From Russula earlei (taxonomy: Eukaryota; Basidiomycota; Agaricomycetes; Russulales; Russulaceae), in NCBI GenBank assembly GCA_025769875.1, contig JAGFNK010000791.1, positions 1 to 21,766 of the forward strand: a stretch of 21,766 nt of DNA. The letters are read 5' to 3'. The translations under genes and the position numbers were made by a program. The notes below the pieces were generated by a model that searched no databases, had not been told where the DNA came from, and saw only the letters and a program-made list of their open reading frames with translations. Of the stretch, positions 8,436 to 17,222 are shown in pieces (position 1 is the first letter of the stretch; every line of letters begins with the position of its first letter).

Positions 8436-9229
8436 CCTCTTTGATTCGATCAACTTGTGCTCACTGACACCGCCATCTTGGAGAAGCAAACACAGTCGCT
8501 GCTGCCAGGAGTTCACCAACATGCCAGGACGCACCGCCATCTCAGGAGACACGCTGCACGCTGCCTTCCCTCTTGCCTCCCCACCCACTCACGCGCCGTC
8601 GCCCATGCGTACCATCGCCACCTCAGTTGGAGACGACCATGACACCGTGGCCGAGACACAACGGCAAGAGCAACATGCAAGTCGGGCTCGCAGCCCACCA
8701 CCATTTTCACCTCTGCCACCGATGCATTGCCCTCTCCCACCGCAGAAGGAACAGCCGCCTCGCCGTCTCCCTCGAATCATGCCACCGCAGCTGCAGCCGC
8801 AACAACAACTTCAGCACCAGCAGCAATGTCTGGCCACACAGCAACGTGCAACGACCAGGCCACATTGCACCTTCATGCGCGCACCATCCACTGCCCCATC
8901 GACACCCATGCTGCCCACGCCTCCTGAGCCACGACAAGCCGCAGCGTGCAAGGACGTCGACCGCCACTATCTGTTCTTCTTGCACAACAGAGGACCACCT
9001 GGTGCCACCGTGACACACAACACCATGTTAGAATGCATCTGCACGCATGCCGCATTCCCCGCCTCATTAACACCCGCGCTGCCCACACCGCCCACCTCTC
9101 CTTCGCCGCGACTCTGCAGCGCGCCACGACGTCAGCTGTGTCCACCACCACTTACTGCACGACGGAGGACCCCCGATGGCCACAGCCCCAACAACATCAC
9201 GCGCACGCACGGCCTCAAGCCTTATTCGA
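8436..9229 (+). repeat. P-module of the E family, left arm
   Basis: Pro/His/Gln-rich sequence related to the minus strand of E1 and E3, for example CACGCTGC...CTCCCCACCC and CAGTTGGAGACGACC near 8615-8640. It joins the truncated end of STRAP to the promoter-like module. The 286-codon open frame has no domain and overlaps other open frames, so no gene is called. Confidence 0.5.
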
Positions 9230-9540
9230 CCAGGGACAGTCAAAATTTCAATCCCCTGGGAGGTTTAAGGGAGGATTCCCGCTAGCCTTGGAATCACGCG
9301 CACGTCTTGTCATCGCCTTCCCTTTCTCCCTCCTCATGATCCTGCCGTGCCACCTATGCCTTATGCCACTTTCTTGTATGCCATGCCACCGTCTAACTAA
9401 TCGCTTCGTGTACCTTTCTCGTGCATTCTCAACTCCATTTCATGCTCCCCTTCCTTTCACCTCATATTCTCCTTTGTGCTGCCCTGTACATCAAACTCTA
9501 GCTACTTGAATAAGAATAATCCTCTCTCCCGCAATCTCAT
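9230..9540 (+). promoter_or_regulatory. Promoter-like module, degenerate, left arm
   Basis: GGACAGTCAAAATTTCAA near 9235 matches the E3 minus strand near 20200. Further on, TCATATTCTCCTTTGTGCTG is followed by TGTACATCAAACTCTAGCTAC, where E1 and E2 have a TATATAAAAA box. The TATA is destroyed, so this copy is probably weak or inactive. Confidence 0.45.
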
Positions 9541-9696
9541 CCGCCTGCCTGGAGACACCCTCATTGTTCTCGTGTCCCATGTTCCATATTCCAGCTGTGT
9601 CTCGCCCCTCCCTCTCCACTCCTTGGGTGTCCTCTGGGATAACAGGTCAGGTAACCAGCTTTGCTAACTCACAAGTGTGTCCTCCGGGACCACTAC
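9541..9696. other. Unassigned segment with a 13-bp direct repeat, left arm
   Basis: It contains two copies of GTGTCCTCYGGGA (about 9626 and 9677), which bracket 50 bp. Nothing else is recognised. Mirror copy at 13727-13882. Confidence 0.4.
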
Positions 9697-9945
9697 ACCG
9701 AGACGGTGGTGGATGGCGGAGGGCAGGGCTCAGGCGGTGGCTGTGGCGGCTGGTGATGCTAGCAATACGGTGGACAGGGCTGGGGTGGGGACAGACCAGG
9801 CAAAGACGGAAGCGGCGGCTGGTGCTGAACCGACGGCCGTTGGCACAGCTGGTGCCAAGAATGAGCGGCAGGGCTGATGCTGGTGTTGGTGGTAGTGTAG
9901 ATGGCAGTGCTGGCACTGTTGCTGGTGACGGTGCTGGTGCTGGTG
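9697..9945 (-). repeat. CAGCACC-type linker, left arm
   Basis: Degenerate repetition of GCTGGTGCTGGTGCTG on the plus strand. It abuts the 3' end of the SMC2 fragment at a sharp junction after the GGATCACAG (minus strand) end of the gene sequence. Confidence 0.6.
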
Positions 9946-10829
9946 CTGTGATCCCGCCTGGCCAAACAGACTGTTCACGAGCGCACCCACAGAAGGATGT
10001 GGCATTCAGAATTGAGACTGATGAGGAAGGGGATTCTCTCACTCACTGGCTCTACTCCACGATCCACTCGTACTGCTTTTCGAGATTCGTCATAGCGGTG
10101 ACGTGACCTGCCTGTTCCTTCGTGAAAGCCTGTAAGTCGTGCTCGAACTTGTTGATGGCCACCTCCGCGTTGGCAGCTGCTTTGCTTCCTGGCCTTGATT
10201 ACCTCGTCCTGTTCGCGCAACTCGGTGTCGAACCGCGTCAGTGTCACACGCTCTTCTTGCAGACGGCGCTCCACCTCGCCGTGCGCCGCCTGTCATCATA
10301 TTTTGAGTCAGTGGTTGTCGTGATGTGCTGTGTCAGAGTTGGTGACGGTTTTGGGGTCGGAAGAGGGTGTTCACGCACTTCACTCTTCGCAACCTTGTCC
10401 GCGAGCGACTCCTTGCGCGTTTTCTCGACCCTGGAGAGGCATTACAGAGCGTTTTGCACGCAGACGCGATGTCTGCCTCGATTTGTTCTGTGTTGACGGA
10501 TAGTCAGCGATGCCAAAAAGTAACAGTTGGACAGACCAAGGTCGAGTGCTGCCGTTTGCATTTCTTTCTGTTGGGTCTTCACTTTCACCGCTTGGTTCTG
10601 CAGTGCTGCCTTTTGCTTCTGGACGTTTGCCTGAGAAGAGAACCCGTCAAGCGAACGCATTGCGTTCCAGAGAGGAGGTAATACCTTCAGCTTGTCCGTT
10701 TTCCCTTCCTTGTTATTCTTGAATTCGTCCATGTCCTTCTCGAGCTTCTTAATCTCCGCCTTGGCTGCCGCCTGTTTCTCCTGCAGTCTTCACTGTAGCC
10801 TCCAACTCTGCAATCGAGTGCTTGAGCTC
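9946..10829 (-). pseudogene. SMC2 coiled-coil fragment, left arm
   Basis: Mirror copy of 12594-13477; see that entry for domain content. In this arm the exon before the first intron ends in AAG and joins the next exon in phase, so the ancestral reading is kept there. However, an extra T at 10181-10183 shifts the frame in the KQAAANAE region of the last long exon. The two arms therefore carry different private lesions on top of shared ones. Confidence 0.75.
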
Positions 10830-10921
10830 TTGCTGGTGCTGGTGATGGAGTTGGCGGTGCTGGTGACGGAAAGAAGCGCTGAGGCGGCAACATAGGTGAC
10901 TGACATGACAGCTGGCATAGC
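10830..10921 (-). repeat. Linker (L), truncated by the palindrome edge, left arm
   Basis: CAGCACC-type linker upstream of SMC2. The matching linker on the right side continues for another 137 bp beyond the palindrome boundary into the spacer, whereas here it stops, suggesting the right side is the parental context. Confidence 0.55.
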
Positions 10922-11049
10922 TGGTGATGGCATGTAGACTGAGTAGCAAGAGTGAGGGAGATGAGAGGACGAGGCGATACGACACCGGACCAAGCGTCGA
11001 CCAAGGATCTGAGTTGGGCTATGTCCGTAGGAGCTGGGAATGGTGGCAT
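10922..11049 (-). other. 5' part of a chimeric open frame entering the left arm
   Basis: An ATG at 11047-11049 (minus) opens a frame that reads about 42 residues in the spacer, including LRSLVDAWSGVVSPRPLISL. It crosses the palindrome edge and continues for about 78 codons in linker and out-of-frame SMC2 sequence to 10687. The first part looks protein-like but I do not recognise it. It may be another captured gene fragment. Confidence 0.3.
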
Positions 11050-11172
11050 CAAGGGAGTGAGAGATGATGTAGCCAGAGGCCTCGTCGGCGCTGGATGCGG
11101 TGGTGTCGGTAAGAGGCTTCGCAGCGGACTTGCCGGTAAAGAGTCTGATGGGGAATGGGAATGAGCTTGCTC

Positions 11173-11180
11173 ATATATAG
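11173..11180 (-). promoter_or_regulatory. TATA box on the minus strand of the spacer
   Basis: CTATATATGAGC on the minus strand lies about 125 bp upstream of the first ATG of the chimeric frame. Transcription from here would run into the left arm. Confidence 0.4.
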
Positions 11181-11544
11181 GAGATATCTCCGAGGCAAAC
11201 CTGAGACCGGTGTTGGTTCTTCTTCACTGTGTGTGGTGTGATGGATGTGCAGTGAGTGAATAAAGCGGTATCATACTGATTTGGCGAAGTACCGAATCTT
11301 GCCAACTCGCCAGAACCACCACATCAACCGTCCAACTCCCTCGGAACACAATCACCGGGATCGACGCTGTCTGAGGTAGAGTGATGAGCGACCGCACGGT
11401 TTCACGCTTGTTTTATCCGTCTGCACGGCCACATCTGGCTCTGGCGCTGGAGCCGGCGCACGGCGATGTATGGTGTATGATATGATGGTGACCGCGCGGT
11501 CGAGGAATGGTCTCAGTCATCGAGTTGGACACCCTCAACTTCTC
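11181..11544. other. Intergenic region between two divergent TATA boxes
   Basis: About 360 bp without a coding frame, bounded by outward-facing TATA boxes, so it has the arrangement of a bidirectional promoter. It includes several CCGCGCGGT/GACCGC words. No specific factor site can be assigned. Confidence 0.4.
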
Positions 11545-11553
11545 TATAAAAAG
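11545..11553 (+). promoter_or_regulatory. TATA box of the spacer secreted-protein gene
   Basis: TATAAAAAG lies about 170 bp upstream of the ATG at 11722, with CT-rich sequence and a probable 5'-UTR intron (11609-11693, GTGAGT...TCAG, branch-like TGCTGAC) between them. Confidence 0.55.
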
Positions 11554-11721
11554 GGTCGAGCTCTTTGGGGTGATTTCCCCAACTTGTTCTCTCGTCTGGC
11601 ACTGGTTGGTGAGTCTATCATCTTATTCCTTCCCCCTTTGTGAATCATGCTGACCTATGACAGCCCGTACCCATTTTTTTGCTCAATCCTCAGTCAATTC
11701 TCCTTGCATTACCCACGGCCG

Positions 11722-12127
11722 ATGATGCACCCATTCAACGTCGCACTTCTTGCTCTTTTCGTTTCCAACGCTGCCCCAACTCTAGCTTGTCGCAACTCGT
11801 AAGTCTGTCTACCCTTCTCTGCTATCACACTCGTGGCTGATCTCTGGCTAGTGCCCGCGACAGCGCTCGTATCGCGGCACGTGACACCATGGATCACGCC
11901 GCAATTGTCTCTCGCTCTGACGGTCATATGCTTGTACGTGGCCACGATCTCATGGCGAGGCTCACCACGGAGATTGATCCACTTTCCAGTTCCGCAGGGG
12001 TCGTGACTTCTTCGACGTGTTGGACCAAACAGACCACAACTTACGCCAATATGGCAAAAATATCAAGGCCCGAGTCAAATATGCCGGGCGTGTGTTAACG
12101 GCACCTCCACCTCAAGATTATCAGTGA
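11722..12127 (+). CDS. Small secreted protein, three exons, unknown function
   Basis: Predicted exons are 11722-11798, 11852-11933 and 11990-12127. The introns of 53 and 56 bp have GTAAGT...CTAG and GTACGT...TTTCCAG borders, and splicing keeps one frame of 98 residues to a TGA. The first 22 residues form a signal peptide (MMHPFNVALLALFVSNAAPT, cleavage near LA/C). The mature part is short, charged, Arg-rich and has one Cys, with a distinctive RDFFDVLDQTDHNLRQYGKN segment. I do not recognise the family. A TATA box and a 5'-UTR intron precede it. Without splicing out the second intron, a less protein-like frame would end at 12098. It could be a small secreted or effector-like protein, or the 5' part of a longer gene cut by the transposon remnant at 12180. 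Confidence 0.55.
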
Positions 12128-12179
12128 ACGGGGATGGAAAGAACTTTGCGGATCAGACTTGTGGAGTTGGTACCATAAA

Positions 12180-12352
12180 TGAAACCCCACCTTTTTTGTG
12201 GGATTTGAGCAAGATTTGGTGAAGCTGGATGCAGGCAGCCTGCACAACTGTATGAGACAATAACTCATAGTCTATTTTTATATTTTCCCCCTCAAATTGC
12301 AGCCGTGGGCTGTGTTGAGACAACCCAATAGTGTTTTGACCCAAGAGTTATG
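12180..12352 (+). mobile_element. Decayed E1-family TIR in the spacer
   Basis: The sequence aligns with 2548-2712 of E1: GGGATTTGAGCAAGATTTGG against GAGATTTGAGTGAGAATTGG, then GAAGCTGGA, ACTCATAGTCTAT, CCGTGGGCTGTGTTGAGACA and ATAGTGTTTTGACCCAAG. Divergence is far greater than between E1 and E3. The sequence that follows inward (CCTTGCCCACCATC and linker) matches the order seen inside the right TIR of E1. This marks the end of an E-family element whose body is the right arm. Confidence 0.6.
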
Positions 12353-12364
12353 TTATTCTCCTTG

Positions 12365-12593
12365 ACCCATGCGACGCGGCACCAGTTGGCCTTGCCCACC
12401 ATCATTGCTTCAGCACCGTCCGCCTCAGCGCTGTCCGCCATATCGCTAGAATTGCCACCACTGTCACCTCAGCTTTCCCCAACCCAGCCGTCTTGGCAAC
12501 TGCTATGCCAGCTGTCATGTCAGTCACCTATGTTGCCGCCTCAGCGCTTCTTTCCGTCACCAGCACCGCCAACTCCATCACCAGCACCAGCAA
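12365..12593 (+). repeat. Linker (L) crossing the right palindrome edge
   Basis: CAGCACC/CCTCAGC-type linker, homologous to 6710-6900. It runs without interruption through the palindrome edge at 12502 and ends where the SMC2 sequence starts at 12594. Confidence 0.6.
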
Positions 12594-13477
12594 GAGCTCA
12601 AGCACTCGATTGCAGAGTTGGAGGCTACAGTGAAGACTGCAGGAGAAACAGGCGGCAGCCAAGGCGGAGATTAAGAAGCTCGAGAAGGACATGGACGAAT
12701 TCAAGAATAACAAGGAAGGGAAAACGGACAAGCTGAAAGGTATTACCTCCTCTCTGGAACGCAATGCGTTCGCTTGACGGGTTCTCTTCTCAGGCAAACG
12801 TCCAGAAGCAAAAGGCAGCACTGCAGAACCAAGCGGTGAAAGTGAAGACCCAACAGAAAGAAATGCAAACGGCAGCACTCGACCTTGGTCTGTCCAACTG
12901 TTACTTTTTGGCATCGCTGACTATCCGTCAACACAGAACAAATCGAGGCAGACATCGCGTCTGCGTGCAAAACGCTCTGTAATGCCTCTCCAGGGTCGAG
13001 AAAACGCGCAAGGAGTCGCTCGCGGACAAGGTTGCGAAGAGTGAAGTGCGTGAACACCCTCTTCCGACCCCAAAACCGTCACCAACTCTGACACAGCACA
13101 TCACGACAACCACTGACTCAAAATATGATGACAGGCGGCGCACGGCGAGGTGGAGCGCCGTCTGCAAGAAGAGCGTGTGACACTGACGCGGTTCGACACC
13201 GAGTTGCGCGAACAGGACGAGGTAATCAAGGCCAGGAAGCAAGCAGCTGCCAACGCGGAGGTGGCCATCAACAAGTTCGAGCACGACTTACAGGCTTTCA
13301 CGAAGGAACAGGCAGGTCACGTCACCGCTATGACGAATCTCGAAAAGCAGTACGAGTGGATCGTGGAGTAGAGCCAGTGAGTGAGAGAATCCCCTTCCTC
13401 ATCAGTCTCAATTCTGAATGCCACATCCTTCTGTGGGTGCGCTCGTGAACAGTCTGTTTGGCCAGGCGGGATCACAG
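12594..13477 (+). pseudogene. SMC2 coiled-coil fragment, right arm
   Basis: SMC2 is the ATPase subunit of condensin. The fragment encodes part of the coiled coil after the hinge: ELKHSIAELEATVK, KKLEKDMDEFKNNKEGKTDK, KQKAALQNQAVKVKTQQKEM, EQIEADIASACKTL, VEKTRKESLADKVAKSE, LQEERVTLTRFDTELREQDE, NLEKQYEWIVE and NSLFGQAGSQ. Probable introns are 12740-12793, 12888-12936 and 13046-13134, plus one after about 13380. Head domains with Walker A/B and the hinge are missing. Frameshifts near 12630 and 12985 and a TAG after WIVE are shared with the left arm; an extra A at 12736-12738 is private to this arm. It cannot encode condensin. Confidence 0.77.
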
Positions 13478-13726
13478 CACCAGCACCAGCACCGTCACCA
13501 GCAACAGTGCCAGCACTGCCATCTACACTACCACCAACACCAGCATCAGCCCTGCCGCTCATTCTTGGCACCAGCTGTGCCAACGGCCGTCGGTTCAGCA
13601 CCAGCCGCCGCTTCCGTCTTTGCCTGGTCTGTCCCCACCCCAGCCCTGTCCACCGTATTGCTAGCATCACCAGCCGCCACAGCCACCGCCTGAGCCCTGC
13701 CCTCCGCCATCCACCACCGTCTCGGT
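13478..13726 (+). repeat. CAGCACC-type linker, right arm
   Basis: Mirror copy of 9697-9945. It begins exactly where SMC2 similarity ends, with CACCAGCACCAGCACC. Confidence 0.6.
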
Positions 13727-13882
13727 GTAGTGGTCCCGGAGGACACACTTGTGAGTTAGCAAAGCTGGTTACCTGACCTGTTATCCCAGAGGACACCCAA
13801 GGAGTGGAGAGGGAGGGGCGAGACACAGCTGGAATATGGAACATGGGACACGAGAACAATGAGGGTGTCTCCAGGCAGGCGG
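13727..13882. other. Unassigned segment with a 13-bp direct repeat, right arm
   Basis: Mirror copy of 9541-9696, containing TCCCRGAGGACAC twice. Confidence 0.4.
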
Positions 13883-14193
13883 ATGAGATTGCGGGAGAGA
13901 GGATTATTCTTATTCAAGTAGCTAGAGTTTGATGTACAGGGCAGCACAAAGGAGAATATGAGGTGAAAGGAAGGGGAGCATGAAATGGAGTTGAGAATGC
14001 ACGAGAAAGGTACACGAAGCGATTAGTTAGACGGTGGCATGGCATACAAGAAAGTGGCATAAGGCATAGGTGGCACGGCAGGATCATGAGGAGGGAGAAA
14101 GGGAAGGCGATGACAAGACGTGCGCGTGATTCCAAGGCTAGCGGGAATCCTCCCTTAAACCTCCCAGGGGATTGAAATTTTGACTGTCCCTGG
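13883..14193 (-). promoter_or_regulatory. Promoter-like module, degenerate, right arm
   Basis: Mirror copy of 9230-9540. It points toward the spacer and lacks a good TATA box. Confidence 0.45.
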
Positions 14194-14987
14194 TCGAATA
14201 AGGCTTGAGGCCGTGCGTGCGCGTGATGTTGTTGGGGCTGTGGCCATCGGGGGTCCTCCGTCGTGCAGTAAGTGGTGGTGGACACAGCTGACGTCGTGGC
14301 GCGCTGCAGAGTCGCGGCGAAGGAGAGGTGGGCGGTGTGGGCAGCGCGGGTGTTAATGAGGCGGGGAATGCGGCATGCGTGCAGATGCATTCTAACATGG
14401 TGTTGTGTGTCACGGTGGCACCAGGTGGTCCTCTGTTGTGCAAGAAGAACAGATAGTGGCGGTCGACGTCCTTGCACGCTGCGGCTTGTCGTGGCTCAGG
14501 AGGCGTGGGCAGCATGGGTGTCGATGGGGCAGTGGATGGTGCGCGCATGAAGGTGCAATGTGGCCTGGTCGTTGCACGTTGCTGTGTGGCCAGACATTGC
14601 TGCTGGTGCTGAAGTTGTTGTTGCGGCTGCAGCTGCGGTGGCATGATTCGAGGGAGACGGCGAGGCGGCTGTTCCTTCTGCGGTGGGAGAGGGCAATGCA
14701 TCGGTGGCAGAGGTGAAAATGGTGGTGGGCTGCGAGCCCGACTTGCATGTTGCTCTTGCCGTTGTGTCTCGGCCACGGTGTCATGGTCGTCTCCAACTGA
14801 GGTGGCGATGGTACGCATGGGCGACGGCGCGTGAGTGGGTGGGGAGGCAAGAGGGAAGGCAGCGTGCAGCGTGTCTCCTGAGATGGCGGTGCGTCCTGGC
14901 ATGTTGGTGAACTCCTGGCAGCAGCGACTGTGTTTGCTTCTCCAAGATGGCGGTGTCAGTGAGCACAAGTTGATCGAATCAAAGAGG
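14194..14987 (-). repeat. P-module of the E family, right arm
   Basis: Mirror copy of 8436-9229, identical in all translated frames I compared. Confidence 0.5.
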
Positions 14988-14992
14988 AGGAC

Positions 14993-16095
14993 CAACATAC
15001 TGTCCTCTGATGAATCAGAGAATGAGGCAGGAAATTTTCCTCAGTCGAAAGTGAACGAGATGGGCATCATTGCACTCACCGTTTCCACTGGCATATACCT
15101 CTCCGCCCGGGCTGTACTCGATGCAGTGAACAGGTCCATGATGACCCTTCAGCACCTTGCCGTTGATCCGGTGGACACGCACCCATTCGTCACTGGTGCT
15201 CTTGGTGATGAAGCGATCTTGGAGAATTGGGTGGACCGACGCGGACGACGGAGTATGGCATCTTGACGCTGTGAGTCGGCGTGCGCGTCTCGGTGGGTTT
15301 TGCGGGAACGAAACAATCTTTCCAGACGTCATGAGTTGCTGTGTTTGTGAGGAGAGTTCCATCGAGGTGATCGGGTTGTCAAAAAATAGATTTTTAGTGA
15401 CTTGGCGTGCGCGTGCATCCCACCACCTCATCACGCGGATCAACCTATCAGAAAAAAAAACATCAGGAGGGAGGAACACTCACTTGACAAACCCGTCGTC
15501 TCCTGCACTCTCGCCGATATTCTCATCGAGCCACACGACACTCTTAACTGTGCTGTCATGCGATTGTCCAACGCCCTCGGATAAAACATCGGGCTCCGCA
15601 TCCGCTTTCCCCATATCAAAGATTCGGACCTTCTTTCTTGTCTGCCAGTCAGCAGGCGCCCGGCCGACGGATCAGGGGAGATCGCGAGTCGCGACGCTGC
15701 GAACGATGTGATTGTGCGGGAATGAGTGAAGCAACTACCCGCTGTACGTATCCCAGATTTTACTGGAAAAGAAAAGGGCAGAGCTGGGGCGTGAGTCCGA
15801 CCGCACACCTTCAGTTTGTACACATATACGATGGAGAGACGTACGCCGTAAAGTCAGCGCTGCCAGACGCGCGAGAGCCATCACGACTGAGCGTGGTGCT
15901 CCAAACGGCGCCGTTATGTCCGACGGAGGTGCCAATCCAATCCCCGGTCCATTCGCGTAACATGGGGTTTCCATCCCTGCAGCTAGATATAAGCAGGTAT
16001 GTGCCATCATCCAAAAGAGGAGAAAAAGAGAGGTGGGTGAATGGGCGCGTGTGACCTGGCGTCACGAGCGGCACAGCTCTTTGCGGGGCCGACAT
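14993..16095 (-). pseudogene. STRAP/Unrip WD40 pseudogene, right arm
   Basis: Mirror copy of 7328-8430 with the same exon-intron layout, the same nonsense codon after YSG and the same frameshifts. The lesions therefore predate the inverted duplication. The two copies converge on the spacer. Confidence 0.78.
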
Positions 16096-16212
16096 CGCCG
16101 CTCGTGAACTTTATAATAAAATGGGAATGGGGAAGGTGGAAAGGTAAAGAAGGGAACTATATCGTGACGGAGAGAGAATGATGGTAGGCGCGCTTGATGA
16201 TAGGACCGGTGG

Positions 16213-16732
16213 TCAACGGGCATGAGTTCGTAGATGCAGGCGTAGGTGGAAATGACGAGGAGGGCCGGAGGCGACACGGCAGGTGGTGGGGCAAGGGTTG
16301 GCGACGTAAGCGAAGGCGACATAAGGCTGGGAGGCGCAGGGTTCTGAGACGGTTGTGGCGGAGGGCAGGGCTGATGCGACGGTGCTGAAAGGCACCTTGG
16401 GCTGAGGTGATGGCGGTGGCGGCTGGGGATAATCGCGATACATGGATGGGGCTGAGGCAGTCAGTGACTGGCGATTCTGAGACGGCGGCTGTACGGCTGG
16501 TGCTCAAATGGCTAGTGTTGGTGCTGGTGATGGAACGAAGAGCTGAGGCGGCGACTGAGATGACAGCTGGCTCAGCAGGTGCTAAGACGGCTGGGTGGGG
16601 GGGAAGCTGAGGTGATAGTGGCGGTTGGCATGTTGGTGATGCTGGCGATACGGCGGACAGCACTGAGGTGAGGCAGACGGTGCTGAAGTGAGGATGGTGG
16701 GCGAGGCCACGATGGAGGCTGGTGCTGTCACC
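16213..16732 (-). repeat. GC-rich linker (L) plus P-module piece, right arm
   Basis: Mirror copy of 6691-7210, joining the STRAP and eIF3e fragments. Confidence 0.55.
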
Positions 16733-17018
16733 GCCATCTGATATGACGATGAACGTTGGACTCGTTGAGTGTCAAATGGAGAAGTAAATAACTGGTCAAG
16801 CAGTGATGAGAAGGAAATGAATCGACTGTCTGGTATCAGGACAGAAGATTCGACTTGACCTGTTGGTGAGGCCTTCGTACGACTTGTATACCTCGTAAGA
16901 GAACCAGAACTTGGTGGTACATTCGAGAGATAGGTAGGCCAAGAATTCAGAAGAGATGATGAGATGAGAAGATTCGACGCGTAAAAGAAAAAGACAAGTA
17001 GCTTGGACGCGCGACTAG
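16733..17018. other. Sequence upstream of the eIF3e fragment, right arm
   Basis: Mirror copy of 6405-6690; possible remnant of eIF3e upstream exon or promoter, unproven. Confidence 0.3.
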
Positions 17019-17222
17019 ACGATGGTTGATTATATCGTATCTCTCTATGAGCAAAGAATTGAGGTCGTTTTTACTCTCATATATTCTATTTGACGTATGC
17101 GCAAACAAGAATTTGCTGCCAAGGGAGAAAAGGCTGTGGCAATAAACGAGCAACTTCAGCAAGAGGCGCAAGCTGTCCTGGATGTGATCGAGAATCCGGA
17201 TGTTGCCCAGGCTTTGCGCTAA
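17019..17222 (+). pseudogene. eIF3 subunit e fragment, right arm
   Basis: After an acceptor-like GACTAG an exon reads TMVDYIVSLYEQ (17019-17063), corresponding to the conserved TNMVDY motif of eIF3e. A short AT-rich intron follows, then coding sequence from about 17109: EFAAKGEKAVAINEQLQQEA and LDVIENPDVAQALR. Full-length eIF3e has about 450 residues with a C-terminal PCI domain; only about 55 residues are present. The gene sequence stops at the CGC of the last Arg. The next TAA is both an in-frame stop and the left target-site copy of the MITE, and eIF3e does not resume after the MITE, so the truncation is older than the MITE. Confidence 0.68.

Larger units (their letters stand above)
6201..10921 (+). 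repeat. Left arm of the 4.7-kb inverted repeat
   Basis: Each base x pairs with 23423-x on the opposite strand of 12502-17222 over 4,721 positions. The only differences I found are a T run of three at 10181-10183 (two on the right arm) and of two at 10686-10687 (three on the right). Outside 6201 and beyond 10921 the similarity stops abruptly. The arm contains eIF3e, STRAP and SMC2 gene fragments, linkers and an E-family body. No target duplication was recognised at the outer ends. Confidence 0.95.
10922..12501. other. Spacer of the large palindrome
   Basis: 1,580 bp of single-copy sequence between the arms. It holds a minus-strand TATA box, a plus-strand TATA box with a small secreted-protein gene, a decayed E1-type TIR and the outer part of a linker. 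This asymmetry means the palindrome is not a simple back-to-back fold. Confidence 0.9.
12502..17222 (-). repeat. Right arm of the 4.7-kb inverted repeat
   Basis: Inverted copy of 6201-10921 with the same modules in mirror order. The linker at the inner edge and the decayed TIR beyond it make this arm the likely source copy. The outer edge is the TAA that also serves as MITE target site. Confidence 0.95.

Noticed and set aside
8425..9285. A 286-codon Pro/His/Gln-rich frame in the left arm and its mirror at 14138-14998
   Set aside because: It starts inside the degraded end of STRAP, has no domain, and overlaps equally long frames in other phases. The underlying sequence is the shared P-module.
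11889..12098. Unspliced reading of the spacer gene ending at 12098
   Set aside because: A GTACGT...TTTCCAG intron at 11934-11989 gives a more protein-like frame to 12127 with consistent phase, so the spliced model was preferred.
12594..13477. A functional condensin gene
   Set aside because: Only the post-hinge coiled coil is present. ATPase head motifs and hinge are absent and several frameshifts interrupt it.
6201..17222. Interpreting the arms as LTRs or as ordinary TIRs of a complete DNA transposon
   Set aside because: The copies are inverted, not direct, and no transposase or target-site duplication was found at 6201/17222. The right inner edge lies inside a continuous linker, which fits a later duplication better.
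6201..17222. Simple hairpin-adapter sequencing artefact
   Set aside because: That artefact gives back-to-back copies with almost no spacer. Here 1.58 kb of unique sequence separates the arms and the inner edges are asymmetric. Mis-assembly of another kind remains possible and is listed as a check.
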